Notes under the pieces: generated by a model
Database searches by the model: none
Seen by the model: only the letters and a program-made list of their open reading frames with translations
Told to the model about the DNA's origin: nothing
Source of the DNA: Terrimonas rubra
Lineage (GTDB): Bacteria > Bacteroidota > Bacteroidia > Chitinophagales > Chitinophagaceae
Direction of reading: 5' to 3'
NCBI RefSeq assembly: GCF_042686025.1
Contig: NZ_JBHUOZ010000003.1
Span: forward strand, 2,480,001 to 2,544,000
Length of the DNA: 64,000 bases
Program-made: the position numbers and the translations under genes
Shown: positions 1 through 6,948 of the stretch, one piece after another
Layout: each line of letters starts with the position of its first letter
How positions within the stretch are numbered: the first letter of the stretch is position 1

Positions 1-34
1 TTTTTGATATATAAAAGAATATTAGAAGCCTAAT

Positions 35-406
35 ATGAAAACGATTACATTATACAGGCCCGTAGGACAAAAAGAATGGGATTTAATTATTGAAGCGGGA
101 TATAAACGTTTTCCGCCAAGGCTGTACTGGCAACCTATATTTTATCCCGTAACCAATCAGCCTTATGCCGAACAGATTGCTTCGCAGTGGAATACCAATG
201 ACGAAGCCGGTAATTATGTTGGTCATGTACTTGCTTTTGATATTATAGAAAGTTATGTGCAGCAATTCCCGGTACAGAATGTGGGCGGTGAAATTCATAA
301 TGAACTATGGGTACCGGCAGAACAATTAGATGATTTTAACAATCATATCGTAGGAAGTATAAGGTTAATAAAAACCTTTTATGGAACCAATTATAAAAAA
401 GATTAA
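35..406 (+). CDS. ADP-ribosylation/crystallin J1-type small protein
   Basis: A 123-residue protein resembling the short family that databases usually label ADP-ribosylation/crystallin J1. It starts with a conserved TLYRPVGQKE block, followed by YKRFPPR, QPIFYPV and a C-terminal ELWVPAEQLDDFN block. No signal peptide or membrane segment is visible, so it should be cytoplasmic. The biochemical role is not established and the family label is not proof of ADP-ribose chemistry. It sits 10 nt upstream of a DUF4291 gene and is followed by kptA, so the three probably form one transcript with an NAD or ADP-ribose theme (inference). Confidence 0.75.
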   Translation: MKTITLYRPVGQKEWDLIIEAGYKRFPPRLYWQPIFYPVTNQPYAEQIASQWNTNDEAGNYVGHVLAFDIIESYVQQFPVQNVGGEIHNELWVPAEQLDDFNNHIVGSIRLIKTFYGTNYKKD

Positions 407-416
407 ACGAAAAGAA

Positions 417-1064
417 ATGAAGACAGAAAGATATGTGAGCCAGGTTGGGCGCTTACCTGAAAATGGAAAACAAATCATAGGATATACTGAAGAGGAAAAC
501 ATCATAGTGTACCAGGCTTTCAATCCGCGTATTGCTGATTATGCAGTACAATATCAACAATTCGGAGGAACACATTATAGTTTTAACAGGATGTCATGGA
601 TTAAGCCGGGCTTTTTATGGATGATGCACCGGGCAGGCTGGGCGCAAAAAGAACACCAGCAAAAGATACTGGCCATTACATTACCCATGATACACTTTAA
701 AACTATTTTACGTGAAGCAACTTTATCTTCCTATCATGCAGACATTTATCCTACAAGGGAAAGCTGGAAAGATGAACTGCAAAACACCGAAGTAAGGTTA
801 CAGTGGGACCCCGATCATGATCCATATGGCAATAAACAGGAACGTAAAGCTATACAGCTGGGATTAAAAGGAAATATCCTGAAAAATTTCTGTACCAACT
901 GGATCACAAAAATTGAAGATATCACCGGCTTTGTACAGGAGCAATATCAGTTTGTGCAGCATAAAGAGATAAATAACCTGATTATTCCTTACGAAGAGGT
1001 AATAGTTTTAAATGACACAATTATTGAAAAAAGGATTGGCATAACCAATCATGAACAAGATTAA
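417..1064 (+). CDS. DUF4291 family protein
   Basis: A protein of 215 residues that matches the DUF4291 family as I remember it: an N-terminal IIVYQAFNPRIADYAV block, then RMSWIKPGFLWMMHRAGWA, and a central RLQWDPDHDP motif. Function is unknown. The reading frame is open further upstream (ATG at 381), but that start overlaps the previous gene by 26 nt and adds a lysine-rich leader. The ATG at 417 gives the usual family N-terminus and is preferred. It lies between the crystallin J1-like gene and kptA (3-nt gap to kptA), which implies co-transcription. Confidence 0.8.
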   Translation: MKTERYVSQVGRLPENGKQIIGYTEEENIIVYQAFNPRIADYAVQYQQFGGTHYSFNRMSWIKPGFLWMMHRAGWAQKEHQQKILAITLPMIHFKTILREATLSSYHADIYPTRESWKDELQNTEVRLQWDPDHDPYGNKQERKAIQLGLKGNILKNFCTNWITKIEDITGFVQEQYQFVQHKEINNLIIPYEEVIVLNDTIIEKRIGITNHEQD

Positions 1065-1067
1065 ACC

Positions 1068-1607
1068 ATGGAAAAAGAACATAAATATTTCAGCAAATTT
1101 CTGAGTTATACACTCAGGCATCATCCTGAAAAAATAGGGCTCACACTGGACAATAAAGGCTGGGCCGATGTAAACGAACTCATTACCAAAATGAATGCAC
1201 ATAATGCTGCCCTTACAATGGATATACTGGAAACCATTGTGGCTTCAAACGATAAAAAACGCTTTGCCTTTAATGACGATAAAACCAAAATAAGGGCCAG
1301 CCAGGGGCATAGTATTCCTATTGACCTTGACCTGCAACCGGTAACACCTCCGGCCATACTGTACCATGGAACGGCACAGCAAAACCTGGAGAGCATCCGG
1401 GCAAATGGTCTGTTAAAACAAAGCCGGCAACATGTACACCTGAGCGCTACCAGGGAAACCGCCATACAGGTGGGTAGCAGGCATGGCAAAGTAGTAGTGC
1501 TGGTAGTACAAACGAAGCAAATGCATGAAGCGGGTTATACCTTTTACCTGTCAGACAATCATGTATGGCTGACAGATCATGTACCGGCAGAATATATTGA
1601 AAAATAA
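1068..1607 (+). CDS. kptA: RNA 2'-phosphotransferase (Tpt1/KptA)
   Basis: KptA/Tpt1 removes an internal 2'-phosphate from RNA by transferring it to NAD, giving ADP-ribose 1'',2''-cyclic phosphate and nicotinamide. The 179 residues match the usual length. The N-terminal winged-helix part has SKFLSYTLRHHPEKIGL and GWADVNELI; the middle has the RASQGHSI motif; the C-terminal ADP-ribosyltransferase-like part has LYHGT, HVHLS and VWLTDHVP. Bacteria lack the eukaryotic splicing substrate, so the physiological RNA is unknown. It ends a tightly packed three-gene run. A large AT-rich inverted repeat follows its stop codon. Confidence 0.93.
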   Translation: MEKEHKYFSKFLSYTLRHHPEKIGLTLDNKGWADVNELITKMNAHNAALTMDILETIVASNDKKRFAFNDDKTKIRASQGHSIPIDLDLQPVTPPAILYHGTAQQNLESIRANGLLKQSRQHVHLSATRETAIQVGSRHGKVVVLVVQTKQMHEAGYTFYLSDNHVWLTDHVPAEYIEK

Positions 1608-1678
1608 AAATTAAAAAGTCAAAACGACCACTATCATGGATAGCCATATCCAATTTTTGCATTTTGACTTTTTAATTT
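1608..1678. repeat. 17-bp inverted repeat with nested hairpin, kptA 3' side
   Basis: Positions 1608-1624 and 1662-1678 are perfect 17-bp inverted repeats, AT-rich with the core AAAAAGTCAAAA. Inside the 37-nt loop a second hairpin, TGGATA/TATCCA, occupies 1637-1652. The element starts directly after the kptA stop and ends just before the next gene's promoter-like TTACATCTTTATG. It could act as a terminator or be a dispersed palindromic element. There is no GC-rich stem, so a classic intrinsic terminator is less likely. Confidence 0.6.
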
Positions 1679-1692
1679 GATCTTACATCTTT

Positions 1693-2424
1693 ATGAACAC
1701 ATTTGTTATAGGCGATATACACGGCGGGTTAAGGGCTTTACAACAGGTATTGCAGGCAGCGCAGGTAACCCAGGGAGACCGACTGATCTTCCTCGGCGAT
1801 TATGTGGATGGCTGGAGCCAATCGGCACAGACCATCAGCTTTCTGATAGCGCTGGCTGAAAAACAGGAATGTATTTTTATCAAAGGCAATCATGATGTAT
1901 GGTGCGAAGGCTGGCTCAAAGAAGGTCTCGCCCCGCAATTATGGCTCACCCATGGTGGTAAGGAAACTGTAGACAGTTATAAAGATATTGACGGGCACAC
2001 CCGGCTTGAACATTTGAACTGGCTGGAACGCATGCCCTATTATGTGGTAGATGAACAAAACCGTTTATTTATTCATGCCGGTTTTACCTCCATGCACGGA
2101 CCGGAAAAAGAATTTCATTCTTCCAATTTCAGCTGGGACAGGACCCTGTGGGAAATGGCCATTACCATGGACCAACGGATAAAAAAAGATTCATTGCTGT
2201 ACCCCAAACGTTTAAAACTATTCAGCGAAATATTTATAGGTCACACCCCTACTCTTTATTATAACATTACTACTCCCATGCAGGGATGTAATGTGTGGAA
2301 CCTGGATACCGGTGCCGCCTTTAAAGGCCGTTTAAGTATCATGAATATTGATACCAAAGAATTCTGGCAAAGTGATCCACTGTGGCAATTATACCCCGGT
2401 GAACATGGCCGGAATGGCGCCTGA
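1693..2424 (+). CDS. PPP-type serine/threonine phosphatase (metallophosphoesterase)
   Basis: A 243-residue calcineurin-like phosphoesterase of the PPP/PrpA-Stp type. The metal-binding series is complete: GDIHG near residue 7, GDYVDGW, KGNHDVW, then HAGF and GHTP in the C-terminal half. It should be a cytosolic protein, di-adenosine or small-molecule phosphatase; the substrate cannot be read from the sequence. It begins just after the kptA hairpin and is followed 18 nt later by the SMUG2-like gene. A role in clearing phosphates produced by RNA or ADP-ribose chemistry is only a guess from position. Confidence 0.88.
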   Translation: MNTFVIGDIHGGLRALQQVLQAAQVTQGDRLIFLGDYVDGWSQSAQTISFLIALAEKQECIFIKGNHDVWCEGWLKEGLAPQLWLTHGGKETVDSYKDIDGHTRLEHLNWLERMPYYVVDEQNRLFIHAGFTSMHGPEKEFHSSNFSWDRTLWEMAITMDQRIKKDSLLYPKRLKLFSEIFIGHTPTLYYNITTPMQGCNVWNLDTGAAFKGRLSIMNIDTKEFWQSDPLWQLYPGEHGRNGA

Positions 2425-2430
2425 TTGTTG

Positions 2431-2438
2431 TAACTTTA
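2431..2438 (+). promoter_or_regulatory. TAACTTTA box four bases before an ATG
   Basis: TAACTTTA lies exactly four bases before the ATG of the glycosylase-like gene. The same box with the same four-base gap recurs before the gene at 13251, and a CAACTTTA variant stands four bases before the gene at 3212. It resembles the Bacteroidota -7 element and would give an almost leaderless transcript. Confidence 0.4.
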
Positions 2439-2442
2439 TAAG

Positions 2443-3123
2443 ATGACAAGCTTTGCCCGGCGCATCACTGATTTTTATTATAACTTAAACATCCATACCC
2501 GGCTGCCGGCCGGCATCAGTGTGTTACACCCGCAGCAGGAGAAGGAAACACAGGCGGTAATCAAACAGTTTTTTAATAAGTATTATGCCGACAATCACCG
2601 GCGGGCTTTGCTGTTTGGCATTAACCCCGGGCGTTTTGGCGCCGGTGTAACCGGCATTAATTTTACCGCGGCCAGGCAATTATCACAAAACTGCGGCATC
2701 GAACATCCTTTTGGTAATCAATCTGAATTATCGGCCGAGTTTATTTATGAAGTAATTGAACAGTTTGGTGGCGCAACTACTTTTTACAGTCGGTATTTTT
2801 TAACCTCGGTATGTCCGCTGGGATTTACCAAAGCCAATAAAAACCTGAATTATTACGATGATGCGGCCCTGTTAAAAAAAGTAACGCCTTTTATTACCCA
2901 ATGCCTGGAAACACAGGTTTCCTGGAATGTTTACCGGGAAAAGTGTATCTGCATTGGCGGCGAAAAGAATTATCGTTTTTTCCAGTCGCTCAATAACAAA
3001 CATAACTGGTTCAAAGAAATAATACCCCTGCCCCATCCGCGTTTTATTATGCAGTACAGGCGAAAGGATAAATTATTGTTCATAGATCAGTATCTCCAAG
3101 CACTGGAAACGATTGTTAGTTGA
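2443..3123 (+). CDS. SMUG2-type uracil-DNA glycosylase family protein (DUF4918)
   Basis: A 226-residue protein of the uracil-DNA glycosylase superfamily, group formerly called DUF4918/SMUG2. The visible hallmarks are LLFGINPGRFGAGVTGINFT (residues about 59-78), which corresponds to the active-site GINPG loop, and PLPHPRFIMQYRRK near the C-terminus, matching the catalytic HP motif. Family members excise uracil or oxidised pyrimidines, or bind DNA. It is soluble, without a signal peptide. The start follows a TAACTTTA promoter-like box by four bases. It may be transcribed independently of the phosphatase. Confidence 0.85.
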   Translation: MTSFARRITDFYYNLNIHTRLPAGISVLHPQQEKETQAVIKQFFNKYYADNHRRALLFGINPGRFGAGVTGINFTAARQLSQNCGIEHPFGNQSELSAEFIYEVIEQFGGATTFYSRYFLTSVCPLGFTKANKNLNYYDDAALLKKVTPFITQCLETQVSWNVYREKCICIGGEKNYRFFQSLNNKHNWFKEIIPLPHPRFIMQYRRKDKLLFIDQYLQALETIVS

Positions 3124-3211
3124 TGATTGCCCCGGCTCCGCTTACTCATTAATTTTTCGCTAAACTTTTTCAGTTGACGGGTGTTAGTTTAATTTACCCC
3201 AACTTTACCAG

Positions 3212-4417
3212 ATGAAACCGGATATTTTAAGCAGGAAACAGGTATTGGGCATGTCGGTTACCGCCGGTATCTGTGTCGCCAATATATATTACAACCAGCC
3301 CTTGTTACATGATATTGCATTGAGCCTGAAGACCAGCGACGATGCGGTGGGCTCTATTGCCGTACTGGCACAGGCGGGTTATGGCTTAGGTTTATTTTTC
3401 TTAACGCCTTTAGGTGATAAAGTTGACAGGAAGAAACTGATAGTAAGTTTACAGGTTTGCCTGGTAGCAGCTTTACTGGGTATTACTTTTGCCACTAATT
3501 TATTTTTAATAGGCGCTATGAGCCTGGCCATTGGTGTACTGGCCGTTGCGGCACAGGTCATTTTACCCATGGCCGCTTCTCTATCCGGCAATAATAAAGG
3601 CCGGAATGTAGGCATTATTTTCACCGGCATATTGATCGGCATTCTAGCGGCCCGGGTATTCAGCGGGTATATTGCCGACTGGTTCAGCTGGCGTTATGTA
3701 TATGGCATAGCCGCTGCCATGGTAACCGTAGCGGCAGTAAGCATGTATTTTATGCTGCCTAACCAGCCCGCAAAGTTTAAAGGCAGTTATGGCCAGCTTT
3801 TATCTACCACTTTTTACCAGTTAAAACGTTTTCCGCAGTTAAGACAAACCGCCCTGCTGGGCGCCCTGATATTTGGCGTGTTCTGCTCCTTCTGGACCAC
3901 GCTTACCTTCCATGTGAGCGGCGCTCCTTTTTATTATGGCACGGATATTATCGGTTTGTTTGGTTTACTGGCCATTGCCGGCGCTTTAATGGCGCCTGCA
4001 TTCGGGAAAAAAGCGGATGGTGTATTACCCGAAAGATCACAGCTGATCACTGTGAGTATGATTGTAGTGGCAGCCGCCATTTTATTTATTTTCCCCACCA
4101 ATGTATGGGCTTTAATTATCGCCGTACTATTACTGGATGTAGGTGTACAGGCCACACAGGTAACCAATATTGCCATGATCTACATGCTGGATGAACAGGC
4201 ACACAGCCGCATTAATACCATTTATATGACCAGCTATTTTATTGGTGGCGCTACCGGGTCGCTGGTTGGTATACTTTGCTGGAAGGCAGGCGGATGGCAA
4301 CTGGTGAGCATACAGTTCTGTGTATGGGCTTTACTGGCTTTTGTTATTGCCTGGATACGTTATAAGCAGGCCAAACAACAACTGGTATTGCAGCCACAGG
4401 AAATTGTAACAAAGTAA
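3212..4417 (+). CDS. MFS transporter (drug/sugar efflux type)
   Basis: A 401-residue membrane protein with about twelve hydrophobic segments. The MFS signature after helix 2 is present as PLGDKVDRKKLI (about residues 69-80). The family of YgaY/AraJ-like exporters has this length and the N-terminal SVTAGICVANIYYNQPLL block. Substrate is unknown. It acts in the inner membrane. A CAACTTTA box stands four bases before the start codon. No clear partner gene flanks it. Confidence 0.88.
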   Translation: MKPDILSRKQVLGMSVTAGICVANIYYNQPLLHDIALSLKTSDDAVGSIAVLAQAGYGLGLFFLTPLGDKVDRKKLIVSLQVCLVAALLGITFATNLFLIGAMSLAIGVLAVAAQVILPMAASLSGNNKGRNVGIIFTGILIGILAARVFSGYIADWFSWRYVYGIAAAMVTVAAVSMYFMLPNQPAKFKGSYGQLLSTTFYQLKRFPQLRQTALLGALIFGVFCSFWTTLTFHVSGAPFYYGTDIIGLFGLLAIAGALMAPAFGKKADGVLPERSQLITVSMIVVAAAILFIFPTNVWALIIAVLLLDVGVQATQVTNIAMIYMLDEQAHSRINTIYMTSYFIGGATGSLVGILCWKAGGWQLVSIQFCVWALLAFVIAWIRYKQAKQQLVLQPQEIVTK

Positions 4418-4493
4418 TACCATTTTAATAACCAGTTTGGAGTGCTTATTGCTGATAGGGTATATTATTATTAACAAGCCATAATGAAATGAC

Positions 4494-5480
4494 ATGAAAG
4501 TTTACATAACGCGTATGATACCGGAAGCAGGCTTACATGTGTTGCGACAGGCAGGTGTGGAAGTGATCCAGTATACCGGTAAAACCAATATTGAAAAAGA
4601 AGAACTGGTACAAAACTGCCAACAGGCAGACGCTTTATTGAGTGTAGGGCCTAATAAACTGGATGCAGCTTTCCTGCAGGCCTGCAGTCATTTAAAAGGC
4701 ATTGCCCTGATGAGCGCGGGTTATGACCAGGTAGACATTCAGGTTGCTACTGACAACAATATCCCGGTAAGCAATACACCCGATGTATTAAGCAACGCCA
4801 CAGCCGATGTGGCTTTTTTATTAATGCTGGCTGTATCAAGAAATGCATTTTATATGCATAAAACCATTGGCAAAAAAGAATGGAGCTTTTTTGAGCCCAC
4901 TGCCAATTTAGGCATAGAATTATATGGTAAAACATTAGGCATATTGGGACTGGGACGTATTGGCATGTCGCTGGCTCAAAAATGTACTGCGGCCTACAAC
5001 ATGCAGCTCATCTATCATAACCGCAACCGGAATACCAATGCCGAAAGAACGTTTGGCGCCCGTTATGTTTCGTTTGAACAGTTATTACAGCAAAGCGATG
5101 TATTATCCGTACACGCCAACTTAACCCCCGCTACCAAAAATATGTTCAATAAAGCGGCATTTGACCAGATGAAACCCACGGCCATTTTTATTAATACTGC
5201 CCGCGGCGCTTTACACAATGAGCAGGACCTTACAGAAGCCCTGAAAAACCAGACGATCTGGGGCGCCGGCCTCGACGTAACCAACCCTGAGCCTATGTTA
5301 CCCGATAATCCATTGTTACAGATGCGCAACGTATGTGTATTACCCCATATAGGTTCGGCCACACAGGAAACTAGGAGTAAGATGGCGGTTGTTGCAGCCA
5401 ATAACATTGTTGCCGCCCTGCAAGGGAAGCCCATGCCGCAGGTATTGAATAATACCGTTTACCAAAAGATACAGGCCTGA
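4494..5480 (+). CDS. D-2-hydroxyacid dehydrogenase (glyoxylate/hydroxypyruvate reductase-like)
   Basis: A 328-residue NAD(P)-dependent D-2-hydroxyacid dehydrogenase. The cofactor loop is GILGLGRIGMSLAQ (about residues 150-163). The catalytic series is visible as INTARG, the glutamate in NPEP, and the histidine in LPHIGSATQETR. The overall sequence resembles glyoxylate/hydroxypyruvate reductases (GhrB/GRHPR) more than formate or phosphoglycerate dehydrogenases. It would reduce glyoxylate or hydroxypyruvate in the cytosol. It appears monocistronic, with a 76-bp gap after the MFS gene and over 700 bp of non-coding DNA behind it. Confidence 0.88.
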   Translation: MKVYITRMIPEAGLHVLRQAGVEVIQYTGKTNIEKEELVQNCQQADALLSVGPNKLDAAFLQACSHLKGIALMSAGYDQVDIQVATDNNIPVSNTPDVLSNATADVAFLLMLAVSRNAFYMHKTIGKKEWSFFEPTANLGIELYGKTLGILGLGRIGMSLAQKCTAAYNMQLIYHNRNRNTNAERTFGARYVSFEQLLQQSDVLSVHANLTPATKNMFNKAAFDQMKPTAIFINTARGALHNEQDLTEALKNQTIWGAGLDVTNPEPMLPDNPLLQMRNVCVLPHIGSATQETRSKMAVVAANNIVAALQGKPMPQVLNNTVYQKIQA

Positions 5481-6095
5481 AACTAAAAAAACAACAGGCA
5501 GGGTCGCTTTTATGATTGCTTGTATTAACCACAGTATGGATTTTGCTTTTACAGCGGATGACCTTAAAAGAAGGTATAAGGCTTAAGGAGATAAGCCATA
5601 AGGCATAAAAATTCTGGCAGTGCTTTTATCCTCTTTATTTACAGCCGTATCGCGGGGAGTGCCGGAATAGCACTATTTAACCTGTAAGCAGCCGGAGTCA
5701 TATACAAATCTGAAAAGCCGGATGGCGATCTCACTCAAACAACTACCAACCGTTCGTTCAAAAATATACTTCCCAATAAAAAAACGGGCAATTACAATTG
5801 TAATTACCCGTTCAACAAACATAGGCAGGTTAAAATGGCAACAGTTTCTGTTTGCCCCCATACGGATTGAGTGACCTGAGAAAATTCCCGAAAAAGTTAA
5901 AAAAGCCACTATCTGGAAAGATGTGGCTTAAAAAAATCAATAATTACTTATTGATCCGTCCAAGCGTTTATATATTAAGAGCTATATTTTTTAAAATAAA
6001 GGGGTCTGAATAGAAATTCTCCCCCGTTTCAAAATCCAATATCCTATGAAAAACCAGGACAAACATAAGCCAGGATGAATAGGATTATACAGAAA
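5481..6095. other. Intergenic stretch without a supported gene
   Basis: No reading frame here has a recognisable protein; a 78-codon frame on the minus strand (5673-5909) looks random. The only clear structure is an almost perfect 30-bp palindrome at 5783-5812. Short repeats of AAGGC/ATAAGGC occur around 5565-5610. The stretch may hold a decayed gene. Confidence 0.5.
5783..5812 (-). terminator. 30-bp palindrome with A-tract, terminator-like
   Basis: AACGGGCAATTAC and GTAATTACCCGTT form arms that differ from perfect symmetry at one base pair. Six A residues precede the left arm, which is a U-tract if read on the minus strand. This looks like an intrinsic terminator for minus-strand transcription, yet no minus-strand gene is visible upstream of it. 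Confidence 0.55.
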
Positions 6096-6150
6096 GTAGC
6101 CGAACAGGGTAAAAATGTAGCCGAATGAAAGCCGGGAGTAGATGAATGGA
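6096..6150 (+). promoter_or_regulatory. Three 21-bp-phased GTAG repeats, likely LytTR operator
   Basis: GTAGCCGAAC at 6096, GTAGCCGAATG at 6117 and GTAGATGAATG at 6138 begin exactly 21 bp apart, that is, on one face of the helix. LytTR-domain regulators bind phased direct repeats, and the gene 55 bp downstream encodes one. The same GTAGATGAA core recurs at 21462-21483 near the second LytTR system. Confidence 0.65.
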
Positions 6151-6175
6151 AGAATTTTAGCGCCAAAGAGCCTAA

Positions 6176-6199
6176 TATTTTTGTAATAGTATATTTTTG
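6176..6199 (+). promoter_or_regulatory. Tandem TATTTTTG -7 elements
   Basis: TATTTTTG occurs at 6176-6183 and again at 6192-6199, both fitting the Bacteroidota TAnnTTTG element. The second would start transcription at or beside the ATG at 6205; the first would leave a leader of about 15 nt. Confidence 0.5.
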
Positions 6200-6204
6200 T
6201 AGTA

Positions 6205-6942
6205 ATGACCCTCTCCTACATCATCGCTGATGACGATATTATTTACCGTGAATTGATGTTGCAACATTTAAACACGATGCCGGAACTGGTATGCCTGGCC
6301 GTGTGCGATAATGCGATGGAGGTACGCAAAAAAATGCAGGAACAACCCGCCGACCTGCTGATACTGGATGTGGAAATGCCCGGTTTATCGGGTATTGACC
6401 TGGTGCAAAGCCTTGCAGAACAACCCATGATCATTTTCATATCATCGCACAGCAGTTATGCCGTGGATGCCTTTAATGTGGATGCCATTGACTTTTTGGT
6501 AAAACCTTCGCCCCTGCCACGTATTATGCGTGCCGTGAACAAAGCCCTGCATTTACATGAATTAAAGAAGAATACCCACCCGGATGAGGGCTTTAAACCG
6601 GTTGATGATAATGCATTTTTTATTAAGGATAAAGGAAGTTTTTTAAAAATTGTTTACAGCCAGGTAATGTATATAGAATCATTAGGGGATTTTGTGGACA
6701 TACACCTGGAGGATGGCACTAAGAAAATAGCACTGGTAAATATGAAGAGCCTGGAACAGCAATTACCGGCCTCTTTGTTTTTACGGATCTCCAGGAACTT
6801 TATGATCAACAAACACAAACTGACCGCCGTTGACAGTAATAATGTAGTTTTAGGGAAAATACAACTGCCGGTAGGTAAAACCTATGTTAACAGTGTATTG
6901 CAGGCCGTACTTGGTAACAACATTATTAAAAGACATATCTAA
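6205..6942 (+). CDS. LytTR-family response regulator
   Basis: A 245-residue response regulator. The receiver domain fills residues 1-120, with the acidic cluster DDD at 9-11, phosphoacceptor Asp55 in LILDVEMPG and a C-terminal lysine in FLVKPS. A LytTR DNA-binding domain follows (about 140-240), with the typical YIESLGDFVDIHL and FLRISRNFMINKHKL strands. It is a transcription factor paired with the histidine kinase six bases downstream. Phased repeats upstream (6096-6150) suggest autoregulation. Confidence 0.92.
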   Translation: MTLSYIIADDDIIYRELMLQHLNTMPELVCLAVCDNAMEVRKKMQEQPADLLILDVEMPGLSGIDLVQSLAEQPMIIFISSHSSYAVDAFNVDAIDFLVKPSPLPRIMRAVNKALHLHELKKNTHPDEGFKPVDDNAFFIKDKGSFLKIVYSQVMYIESLGDFVDIHLEDGTKKIALVNMKSLEQQLPASLFLRISRNFMINKHKLTAVDSNNVVLGKIQLPVGKTYVNSVLQAVLGNNIIKRHI

Positions 6943-6948
6943 ACCAAT

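Noticed and set aside
35..3123. Calling the kptA neighbourhood a defence island
   Set aside because: No nuclease toxin, sensor or mobile-element marker is present; repair or NAD metabolism fits the visible genes better.
5673..5909. A 78-codon minus-strand frame between the dehydrogenase and the LytTR gene
   Set aside because: Its composition is not protein-like and the frame runs through a 30-bp palindrome; no family resemblance.
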